Program-made: the position numbers and the translations under genes
Shown here: positions 60,501-64,000 of the stretch, piece by piece
Position numbering within the stretch: the stretch's first letter is position 1
Layout of the letters: each line of letters begins with the position of its first letter
Notes under the pieces: model-generated
Told to the model about the DNA's origin: nothing
Databases searched by the model: none
Seen by the model: only the letters and a program-made list of their open reading frames with translations
Source of the DNA: Maea johnstoni
Taxonomy: Eukaryota; Annelida; Polychaeta; Spionida; Magelonidae
Direction: 5' to 3'
DNA: 64,000 nt
Assembly (NCBI GenBank): GCA_963942565.1
Contig: OZ012691.1
Location: 9,517,704 to 9,581,703 of the forward strand

Positions 60501-63219
60501 CCAGGTATGACTTTTACTTCAGAGATTTAGTTAGAACTTATAGGGTGAACAAAACATTTCATGACATGTGGCTTTTTCCTTCCTTCTCTGGCAGACCTCG
60601 ATTTATTTCTGCCCTGGCAGAGCTGGAAATTGACAATTTTAAGGGCCAGAGTATATTTCTTACCTTTCAGGGCCAGAATAGTTTGTCCTTAAAGTTTGAG
60701 GATGAATATAATATTTAAAAAAAAGGTAGAAATCAATCAATGTTTGATTAGCCATTGTATGATTTTCAGCCCTGATTATCTATTTTTACGGTATGACGTG
60801 TTTAACCCATTAACACTCAGAGTTTCTCTAGAAGGTATCGTCTGCTACTTTCATACTTTTGAAAATAACTTGAGAATAAAGCAAAAGTTCACAGAATATT
60901 TGAAGGACAGTTGTTGTTGGGCTTATGATCAGCATTTCTCCTTCAAATATTTTCAAGAAAATGCTTTTGTAAGTAAACTATTTCCATAATTGTCAGGCCT
61001 CTTTTGGCTGCTCTGAGTGTAAATGGGTTAAGATTTCCTTAGATTTAAGGATCCAAAAATTTTGCCCAGTGAAAAATTATAATAATAATAATAATAATGA
61101 TAATAATAATAATAATAATCTTTATTTCATGAGGGTAACACAGTCAAATACAGGATTTGATTTTGATTTATGCCCAAAGTATCTTTGATATGTAATTATT
61201 TATGTCTATATTACTATAGTTATTAGAAAGATAGTAGTCAGGTCTCTTCAGGGATTCATAGGGAGGAAGGAGGAAGTTGTAATATACTTTATGGGTCTTG
61301 ATAGGGTTGGGAATCAGTTGCAATTTCATGATCGATAATCAGTTACAGCCAACCGATCGATTATCGATCATAATCAGTTCATCGCACTTTTGCAGTAATT
61401 GGGTGCTAGAGGTCTAGAGCCTAATAATAAGTGATAGTCTATGACAATTACTTGCTATTAGCACCTACCTTAACTTCGTTTTGAAGTGTTTTTTGGGCTT
61501 AGTTTCATAGCAAGAAAGCTGACAACATATCTGTCATTTAGTTCTACTAGGTGTCACCATTTCCGATTATTATTGATTGCCAGTTTTGTAATCGATTAAT
61601 CAGAATCAGAGAGGTAAACGATTGATTATCGATTATAATCGATGATCGTCCCAACACTAGATCTTGAGGTTACATTTGTTTCCTTTCAGGTATCCTGGAG
61701 AGGGAGCAGGAGCAGTCTGTGGTGTACGGTTCGGTAGACTTTGGAAAGACGGTCATCTCCAATGAAAAGTACTTAGAGCTGGTAAGACAAAATTCTGAGC
61801 CTAGAATAAAAAGTCCCATGTCCTTATAGAGCAGGTGGAAAAGATTGTGGAAAAGATACATAAGTTGATTGAGATTTGGTTTTGAAAAGTACTTAGAGCT
61901 GGTAAGACAAAATTCTAAGCCTAGAATAAAAAAGTCCCATGTCCTTATAGAGCATGTGGAAAAGATTGTGGAAAAGATACATAAGTTGATTGAGATTTGG
62001 TTTTGAAAAGTACTTAGAGCTGGTAAGACAAAATTCTGAGCCTAGAATAAAAAGTCCCATGTCCTTATAGAGCAGGTGGAAAAGATTGTGGAAAAGATAC
62101 ATAAGTTGATTGAGATTTGGTTTTGAAAAGTACTTAGAGCTGGTAAGACAAAATTCTGAGCCTAGTATAAAACTCCCATGTCCTAACAGAGCACATGAAA
62201 AAGAACACATGGTAAAAATACAGAAGTTGAATGCGATTTGATTTTACAAAAGAGTGTGTGTGAAGAGTTTATACTACCAAGGAGTAAGGGAAGTGAATGT
62301 AAAAAAAGCTATCAGTTATTAGAAGTCATTGTTATTTAGAGAGTTGTCAGTTGAAATAAGAAATTCAATTAAATTCATTTTCTCAGTTGAAAATAAGAAA
62401 TTGATAATATGTATTAACGGAATATGGACTTCTATTGAAGCTGTGATGAAATTGGCAGCTCATTCATTCATCTTAATGCAAACTTTTTCATTTTTCCAGC
62501 TTCAAAAAACATCCACAGCTCTGAAAATAAGACCTCACAAGTAAGTACTGGCAGTGATGTTTTATGAACTCATTTTACTTAGGAGCCTTACTCATTTATT
62601 ATGAGATGTTTTGTTTAGATTTGAAAGTGACATTTTATCATTTCTGCAAGTAGGAGAGAGGTGGTATCAGCTAACTGAGTGTGACATTAAAATTATTGCT
62701 ACGCATAAACAGGTTGAAATAATTGTTTTTTTTTGTACGAACCTCTATTTCCATGCACTTAACCTTTTCGATGCTGAGGGTACTTTTGTCCAAAGCACAA
62801 GGATGCAAAGATTTTTAATTAACATCTAAACCTTGTCATAATGGTATTCATTAGATAGCTCTGAAAGAGTACTATTAGATGAGTACCCATGTGCCAGGGT
62901 TTCAGTCAATTAAAAAAGGTTTTGCATCATTTTGCATTGACCAAATTAGCCACAAGCAGCATAAAGGTTTACATTTCGCTTGATGACTGCGAGACCTGAT
63001 TTTAATTTATTGATTTAAGTACATGTATTCACATTGTCACAGTCACAAGTATCAACTCTGAAGTATTTTCTACTTTTCTTTACAGAGTGCTAAACGATAA
63101 AGAAGAGGAAGTTGAACTTTATTCCTCGGTGGAGTGCAAGGGAATTGTGGGTAATGATGGACGGCACTATGTGCTTGACCTTCTGAGAACCTTCCCCCCT
63201 GATGTCAACTTCATGAAAG
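29692..63219 (+). CDS. CLUH: CLUH (clustered mitochondria protein), 5' part, fifteen exons
   Basis: CLUH/Clu is a cytosolic RNA-binding protein that binds mRNAs of nuclear-encoded mitochondrial proteins; its loss clusters mitochondria (family knowledge). Exons: 29692-29806, 45229-45512, 54446-54617, 55034-55177, 55837-56016, 56823-56907, 57720-57845, 58339-58442, 58612-58748, 59319-59410, 59847-59949, 60384-60504, 61690-61781, 62500-62540 and 63086-63219. All are GT/AG and phases add up to 643 codons plus one base. After a variable acidic N terminus come the ubiquitin-like N domain (residues about 105-200) and the CLU domain (about 395-640) with [51 protein letters not shown] and [20 protein letters not shown]. 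The C-terminal TPR half lies past the window. Confidence 0.96.
30919..31037. mobile_element. Palindromic MITE, about 119 bp
   Basis: Arms ggggccggttgcaccaac and gttggtgcaactggcccc, then aggctcaa and ttgagcct, then acttgatt and aatcaagt around a cattgttgt-type core. Almost the whole element can fold on itself. Target duplication not clear. Confidence 0.75.
32009..32163 (+). mobile_element. Family B MITE, 5-bp TSD TAGTC
   Basis: Ends CAGGGTTCGACTTTCCC and AAGTGTCAGACCCTG; tagtc at 32004-32008 and 32164-32168. 155 bp. Confidence 0.88.
33311..33742. mobile_element. hAT-like non-autonomous element, 8-bp TSD
   Basis: Perfect 8-bp duplication actaattc (33303-33310, 33743-33750). Ends TAGTGCTCGGAATCG and CGTCCGAGCACTA. 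The interior has clusters of ggtcgac/catggtcgac palindromes and a central aacaacatcataaaggtaag that looks like an exon end with a donor. Confidence 0.88.
34115..34323. mobile_element. mariner-like MITE, TA target site
   Basis: Ends CTGTAAATCACTTAAATATG and ATACTTAAGTGATTTACAG with TA on both sides (34113-34114, 34324-34325). 209 bp, with repeated atagcg motifs inside. Confidence 0.85.
34755..34990. mobile_element. Family G repeat
   Basis: Left ggtgcaacgtaggttgc and right gttatgttgcacgct mirror each other; the middle repeats cttgcc/ggcaag motifs. A second copy lies in the SINE at 22893-23083 and a fragment near 27850-27915. Confidence 0.65.
35222..35290. mobile_element. Family C MITE fragment
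   Basis: gggctcgaatttct and gggagcccaattgcatcttt followed by aaaagct match the inner part of family C. Confidence 0.5.
35748..35880 (+). mobile_element. Family M MITE fragment
   Basis: cttagccagaagggcgtctg, then cacccaaaaactca and cacccctcaggtcacc. Left end only. Confidence 0.55.
36486..36574. repeat. (GA)n microsatellite
   Basis: About 89 bp of GA, followed by shorter GA runs near 36611-36630 and 36654-36664. Confidence 0.97.
36999..37306 (+). mobile_element. MULE-like MITE (family M), 10-bp TSD
   Basis: tagggaacca at 36989-36998 and 37307-37316 is a perfect 10-bp duplication. Ends TGGTCTTAGCCAG and CTGGCTAAGACCCTG. 308 bp. Confidence 0.85.
37575..39404 (+). mobile_element. Family B MITE split by a 1.68-kb insertion
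   Basis: Left part (tgggcccctagatctttcag, gggctccgagcctgaaat) and right part (aaatctaagtttcag) together equal family B copies at 32009 and 40189. Its outer left end is worn. Confidence 0.75.
37697..39380. mobile_element. Unclassified DNA element with a 13-copy 14-bp motif
   Basis: Ends GGGGCATTTCA and TGAAATGCCCC, flanked by aaat on both sides; uninterrupted family B copies give the empty site. The motif GTTCTACACGGGAC starts at 37875, 38210, 38230, 38561 and 38581. Its reverse complement starts at 38041, 38392, 38603, 38618, 38963, 38978, 39175 and 39344 (some with single changes). A 351-bp tandem duplication makes up much of the left half and a 360-bp one the right half. No ORF of note. 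Confidence 0.8.
39588..39754. mobile_element. Family C MITE
   Basis: ctcgaaattagggggtgc at the left, taatttccagccctg at the right, with tgcagggagctcc and agcttttgaagatgcag inside. Confidence 0.7.
40189..40373 (+). mobile_element. Family B MITE, 5-bp TSD CATGT
   Basis: Ends CAGGGTTCGACTTTCCC and AAGTGTCAGACCCTG; catgt at 40184-40188 and 40374-40378. 185 bp. Confidence 0.88.
41010..41118 (+). mobile_element. Family B MITE, right part missing
   Basis: cagggttcgactttcccagc through ttttcagactagtataaat, then it runs straight into a family N element. Confidence 0.7.
41112..41312. mobile_element. Family N MITE
   Basis: Body ttttttctgccctctcaact, cacacatttttgaccaaaat, right end ggaaacaaacaattttttt and taggcctaa. 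Abuts the truncated family B copy. Confidence 0.65.
42237..42437. mobile_element. Family N MITE
   Basis: Left ccctaaaaaaaatagggtag, right gttacaggaaacaaacaact and tttaggc. Opposite orientation to the copy at 42580-42829. Confidence 0.7.
42580..42829. mobile_element. Family N MITE, fullest copy
   Basis: Ends TAAGGCCTAAAAAAATAAGT and TTTCTTTTTTTAGGCCTAA. Next to them gtttgtttcctgtaac and gttacaggaaacaaac also mirror. About 250 bp. Confidence 0.75.
43036..43245 (+). mobile_element. piggyBac-like MITE (P1)
   Basis: TTAACCGTTAGGCTGCTGG at the left, agcatcggaaggct at the right, full P1 body. Confidence 0.7.
43373..43601. mobile_element. piggyBac-like MITE (P2)
   Basis: TTAACCAATTGGTGCTTCAG at the left, GAGCATCAATGTGTTAA at the right, paired inner tttgaaggaga and ctccttcaaatatt. 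Confidence 0.7.
43787..43963 (-). mobile_element. piggyBac-like MITE (P1), shortened
   Basis: TTAACCCTCCCAATGCTGAG to CATAAGGGTTAA. Part of the body is missing. Its right TTAA is shared with the next element. Confidence 0.65.
43960..44164. mobile_element. piggyBac-like MITE (P2)
   Basis: Begins at the TTAA that ends the preceding P1 copy and finishes near TTAA 44161-44164. Ends are worn; the inner symmetrical body remains. Confidence 0.5.
44638..44661. repeat. G24 homopolymer
   Basis: Twenty-four consecutive G in CLUH intron 1. Confidence 0.97.
44896..45197 (+). mobile_element. tRNA-derived SINE just upstream of CLUH exon 2
   Basis: tRNA-like head gctgaatggtcacaatgcct with a box-B-like gaggtcacaggtttgt, a body shared with the minus-strand copy at 22709, and a TTCC-repeat tail ending 32 bp before the exon 2 acceptor. 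Confidence 0.7.
45229..45512 (+). CDS. CLUH: CLUH exon 2, acidic N terminus into ubiquitin-like domain
   Basis: Acceptor ttttctag. Reads [18 protein letters not shown], then Glu/Ala/Gly-rich sequence and [20 protein letters not shown]. The latter matches human [20 protein letters not shown]. Donor gtaagt, phase 0. Confidence 0.94.
45805..46119 (+). mobile_element. MULE-like MITE (family M), 10-bp TSD
   Basis: ggtctctgca at 45795-45804 and ggtctctgta at 46120-46129 (9 of 10 match). Ends TGGTCTTAGCCAG and CTGGCTAAGACCCTG. Confidence 0.82.
46388..46822 (+). mobile_element. Family M MITE split by a mariner-like MITE
   Basis: Left ctatctgggcgtcatttgta and right ctggctaagacc with the shared aaggatattatgctttattt around the insertion. 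Confidence 0.7.
46499..46673. mobile_element. mariner-like MITE, TA target site, 175 bp
   Basis: Ends CAGGTGAACTTGGATATGAC and GTCATATCCAAGTTCACCTG are perfect inverted repeats with TA on both sides. catatgacgga is repeated inside in both orientations. Confidence 0.92.
47314..47653 (-). mobile_element. Family A MITE, 5-bp TSD AAAGA
   Basis: taggccttaatgctaattca at the left, ttagcgtcgagccctg at the right; aaaga at 47309-47313 and 47654-47658. A further piece of the same family lies just left (about 47176-47312). Confidence 0.78.
48068..48239. mobile_element. Family C MITE
   Basis: tagaaattagggggtgctgg at the left, taattttgagccctg at the right. It interrupts another repeat (47930-48310) that also occurs at about 25890-26110. 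Confidence 0.7.
48359..48606 (+). mobile_element. Family M MITE
   Basis: gtcttagccagcacggcgtc at the left, ctaaatcctagctatgaccc at the right, middle shortened. Confidence 0.65.
48985..49150. mobile_element. Family T MITE, partial
   Basis: ggagaggcagtttcgtcaaa, tttgaagaattttcatat, taataatcaaatcttttcct and accatcttctaagacaaggc match the middle of the 14774 copy. Confidence 0.5.
49567..49746. mobile_element. Family C MITE, 5-bp TSD TAAAA
   Basis: Ends CAGGGCTCGAAATAA and TTATTTCAAGCCTTG; taaaa at 49562-49566 and 49747-49751. 180 bp. Confidence 0.85.
49836..50050 (+). mobile_element. piggyBac-like MITE (P1)
   Basis: TTAAACCCTTATGCTGCTGG at the left, cagcattgaaagggttta at the right. Confidence 0.72.
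50710..51062 (+). mobile_element. Family A MITE, 5-bp TSD AGAAG
   Basis: Ends CAGGGCTCGACGCTAA and TTAGCGTTGAGGCCTG; agaag at 50705-50709 and 51063-51067. 353 bp. Confidence 0.9.
51410..51626 (+). mobile_element. piggyBac-like MITE (P1)
   Basis: TTAACCCTGGTGCTGCTGG at the left, GCATTGGAAGGGTTAA at the right; TTAA at both ends. Confidence 0.78.
51631..52038. mobile_element. P2-like composite, decayed
   Basis: P2-type blocks (attgttttacaaaatgttta, caaaatatttcgaggaaagt, cctgtcaaatcctttccca) end in gagcatcaatgggttaa. The left boundary and number of copies are unclear. Confidence 0.45.
52706..53106 (-). mobile_element. Family M MITE, reverse orientation
   Basis: gtaactgggtgtccaaaatc at the left and ctgctggctaagaccctgg at the right, with shared internal blocks. 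Confidence 0.65.
53309..53503. mobile_element. P2-like MITE cut by a family B insertion
   Basis: attagcccattagtgatgag starts a P2-like body that stops at the family B element inserted at 53504. Confidence 0.45.
53504..53686 (-). mobile_element. Family B MITE, reverse orientation
   Basis: Ends CAGGGTCTGACACTTAG and GGGAAAGTCGAACCCTG; flanks aattg and tattg match at 4 of 5. 183 bp. Confidence 0.82.
54178..54388. mobile_element. Family N MITE, worn
   Basis: Right end ggctgttacaggaaacaaac and ataggcctta is clear; the left part is degraded. It ends 57 bp before the CLUH exon 3 acceptor. Confidence 0.55.
54446..54617 (+). CDS. CLUH: CLUH exon 3, ubiquitin-like domain
   Basis: Reads [32 protein letters not shown] and [17 protein letters not shown], close to human. 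Acceptor attccag, donor gtaatg. Confidence 0.96.
55034..55177 (+). CDS. CLUH: CLUH exon 4
   Basis: Reads [40 protein letters not shown] and TITAGDVM. Acceptor ttgcag, donor gtatgt. Confidence 0.95.
55640..55759 (+). pseudogene. Partial copy of CLUH exon 5 acceptor side
   Basis: tttctattgcag and the codons [11 protein letters not shown] repeat the beginning of exon 5 (period 163). The frame then runs into TA-rich SIDCIY-like repeats and a TAA with no donor. Confidence 0.85.
55837..56016 (+). CDS. CLUH: CLUH exon 5
   Basis: Reads [40 protein letters not shown]. Human has [15 protein letters not shown] and [16 protein letters not shown]. Both edges of this exon have partial copies in the adjoining introns. 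Confidence 0.96.
56119..56146 (+). pseudogene. Partial copy of CLUH exon 5 donor side
   Basis: aacaggaaaatgcatggtag repeats the last 16 bases of exon 5 and its donor 124 bp downstream. Flanking intron (agcacagtgaa) is duplicated too. Confidence 0.85.
56180..56402. mobile_element. Family N MITE
   Basis: tgtttcctgtaaacctaccc at the left, tgttacaggaaacaaacaat at the right, with a C-rich run and A-rich run inserted near the middle. Confidence 0.65.
56823..56907 (+). CDS. CLUH: CLUH exon 6
   Basis: Reads [20 protein letters not shown] then STRGFYLNQ. Acceptor atttcag, donor gtaagt. Confidence 0.95.
57055..57390. mobile_element. Possible hAT-like MITE
   Basis: tagggatgcagatcgttaat and aataacgttacacatcccca face each other about 335 bp apart. 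No 8-bp duplication is visible, so the assignment is tentative. Confidence 0.45.
57720..57845 (+). CDS. CLUH: CLUH exon 7
   Basis: Reads [20 protein letters not shown] then [20 protein letters not shown]. Acceptor cttcag, donor gtaagc. Confidence 0.95.
58339..58442 (+). CDS. CLUH: CLUH exon 8
   Basis: Reads [20 protein letters not shown] then [12 protein letters not shown]; human has [20 protein letters not shown]. Acceptor tttgcag, donor gtaaga. Confidence 0.95.
58612..58748 (+). CDS. CLUH: CLUH exon 9, start of CLU domain
   Basis: Reads [42 protein letters not shown], almost identical to human. Acceptor cttgcag, donor gtacgg. A 30-bp intronic repeat (attagaaatcatgagtt twice) precedes the acceptor. 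Confidence 0.97.
59319..59410 (+). CDS. CLUH: CLUH exon 10
   Basis: Reads [20 protein letters not shown] then [10 protein letters not shown]. Acceptor tgttag, donor gtaagt. Confidence 0.96.
59847..59949 (+). CDS. CLUH: CLUH exon 11
   Basis: Reads [20 protein letters not shown] then [14 protein letters not shown]. Acceptor cttgcag, donor gtaagt. Confidence 0.97.
60384..60504 (+). CDS. CLUH: CLUH exon 12
   Basis: Reads [20 protein letters not shown] then [20 protein letters not shown]. Acceptor cttgtag, donor gtatga. Confidence 0.97.
60802..61031. mobile_element. piggyBac-like MITE (P2)
   Basis: TTAACCCATTAACACTCAGA at the left and CTGAGTGTAAATGGGTTAA at the right; TTAA at both ends. One of the best-preserved P2 copies. 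Confidence 0.82.
61078..61120. repeat. (AAT)n microsatellite
   Basis: About fourteen AAT triplets with one GAT-type change, in CLUH intron 12. Similar AAT/AAC runs open the window at about 41-133. Confidence 0.9.
61302..61659. mobile_element. hAT-like MITE, 8-bp TSD
   Basis: Ends TAGGGTTGGGAATCA and GATCGTCCCAACACTA. Flanks ggtcttga (61294-61301) and gatcttga (61660-61667) match at 7 of 8. It is rich in atcgat-type palindromes and sits 30 bp before CLUH exon 13. Confidence 0.8.
61690..61781 (+). CDS. CLUH: CLUH exon 13
   Basis: Reads [20 protein letters not shown] then [11 protein letters not shown]. Acceptor tttcag, donor gtaaga. The last 18 bases and the donor are repeated three more times downstream. 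Confidence 0.96.
61764..62245 (+). repeat. 120-bp tandem array containing the CLUH exon 13 donor
   Basis: Units start at 61764, 61884, 62005 and 62125, each with gaaaagtacttagagctg followed by the same gtaagac donor. The first is the real exon end. The first three are nearly identical; the fourth decays after about 60 bp. Confidence 0.95.
62500..62540 (+). CDS. CLUH: CLUH exon 14 (41 nt)
   Basis: Reads [14 protein letters not shown] across its ends (human LLERTSRPLKILRHQ). Acceptor tttccag, donor gtaagt. Confidence 0.93.
62759..62970 (-). mobile_element. piggyBac-like MITE (P1)
   Basis: Reverse copy: TTAACCTTTTCGATGCTGAG at the left and AAGCAGCATAAAGG at the right, with the shared body. Confidence 0.7.
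63086..63219 (+). CDS. CLUH: CLUH exon 15, CLU domain
   Basis: Reads [40 protein letters not shown] and NFMK. Donor gtgaga. The gene continues beyond 64000. Confidence 0.96.
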
Positions 63220-64000
63220 GTGAGAATGAGTTGAGACCAGTCTGTTGTTGCTGCTGGTAGGAATGTCATTGATAATTGATAAATCTCCATTTTCACTTTG
63301 TCAATTAAATCGAATCGAAAGATTATGTATTGAATCGAAATAATTGATATCCTCTACCCCAATTTGGCTGTATGTTTATTAATAAAAAAAAATATACTTT
63401 TCCCAGACATTTTCCTGTTAAATGCCAAGTGGAATTCTGATTAAATATTGAAGCATTCTTCATGGCTTTTGTAAGAAAAATTGGAAGAGATGATCTACTT
63501 CAATTGGGCTTATGGCCGAGACACAGCGTATCAAATTATGATATATTGGAAAGAGTATAGCAATTAATCAAATCATAAAAAAAGGTATATCAATGACATT
63601 CCTAGGTGCTAGGGTGATGATACACAGTTATCGTAGTGGAATATGGGGAGTGACCTTAACATTTTTAGACAGGAGCAGATTTGGCTCCTAGGATTTTAAA
63701 TCTATGAGTGAATAAAACCTGGTATGGGTAGCACACTTTTAAGATTTTGCCAGGTGTGCACTGCTCAGGCTAGAGGGGTCTAAGGGCATGCTCCCCCAAA
63801 AGTTTTTGAAAAATATGTGCTTGCAGATGTATTTTTGGACACTTACGTAAAATAAGGAGATGGAAAGTAAAAATTCAAAAAAAAAAAGAAAGAAAATTCT
63901 CAGTTTACTCTAATTGATATGTCCATTCGCAAACTTGGCTCCTATTATTTAACATCTGGTTGCAAATCTCATGATCCAGGGCCAAATGCCCCTAAAACGA
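63220..64000 (+). other. CLUH intron, incomplete
   Basis: No exon or complete repeat recognised. The last bases (gatccagggccaaatgccc) resemble the start of a CAGGG-type repeat but are cut by the window edge. Confidence 0.7.

Overview
The window is metazoan nuclear DNA: AT-rich, with spliced genes using GT/AG introns, long repeat-filled introns and no bacterial-style gene packing. Three conserved animal genes are recognised by protein similarity read from memory: LIS1/PAFAH1B1 (+, 3' part only), GLE1 (-, apparently complete) and CLUH (+, 5' part only, running off the right edge). Protein divergence and repeat content suggest a marine invertebrate, perhaps an echinoderm or another invertebrate deuterostome. 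I cannot name the species.

Layout. 1-4539: last five coding exons of LIS1 (end of the WD40 propeller). 4540-15563: intergenic DNA and untranslated tails with no recognisable gene, holding microsatellites, small tandem repeats and DNA-transposon remnants. 15564-29330: GLE1 on the minus strand in eleven proposed exons including a 20-nt microexon. 29331-29691: a 361-bp divergent intergenic region, probably a shared promoter. 29692-63219: the first fifteen coding exons of CLUH (643 codons, every splice phase consistent), with a 15.4-kb first intron and an 8.9-kb second intron that act as repeat sinks. 63220-64000: CLUH intron.

The genes are housekeeping genes with separate jobs: LIS1 regulates cytoplasmic dynein, GLE1 activates the mRNA-export DEAD-box helicase at the nuclear pore, and CLUH binds mRNAs of nuclear-encoded mitochondrial proteins. 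LIS1 and CLUH are also close neighbours on human 17p13.3, so their linkage here looks like old microsynteny with GLE1 lying between them.

Repeats dominate the non-coding DNA. Many are short non-autonomous DNA transposons whose target-site duplications (TSDs) can be read directly: TA (mariner-like), TTAA (piggyBac-like), 8 bp (hAT-like), 10 bp (MULE-like) and three CAGGG-ended families with 5-bp TSDs. I saw no retroviral, LTR, Polinton or capsid-bearing element.

Two observations stand out. First, an ORF-poor 1.68-kb insertion (37697-39380) with GGGGCATTTCA ends carries thirteen copies of a 14-bp motif laid out as a mirrored array. Second, at eight places in GLE1 and CLUH a short tandem duplication has copied the edge or inside of a coding exon, often with its splice site, into the neighbouring intron.
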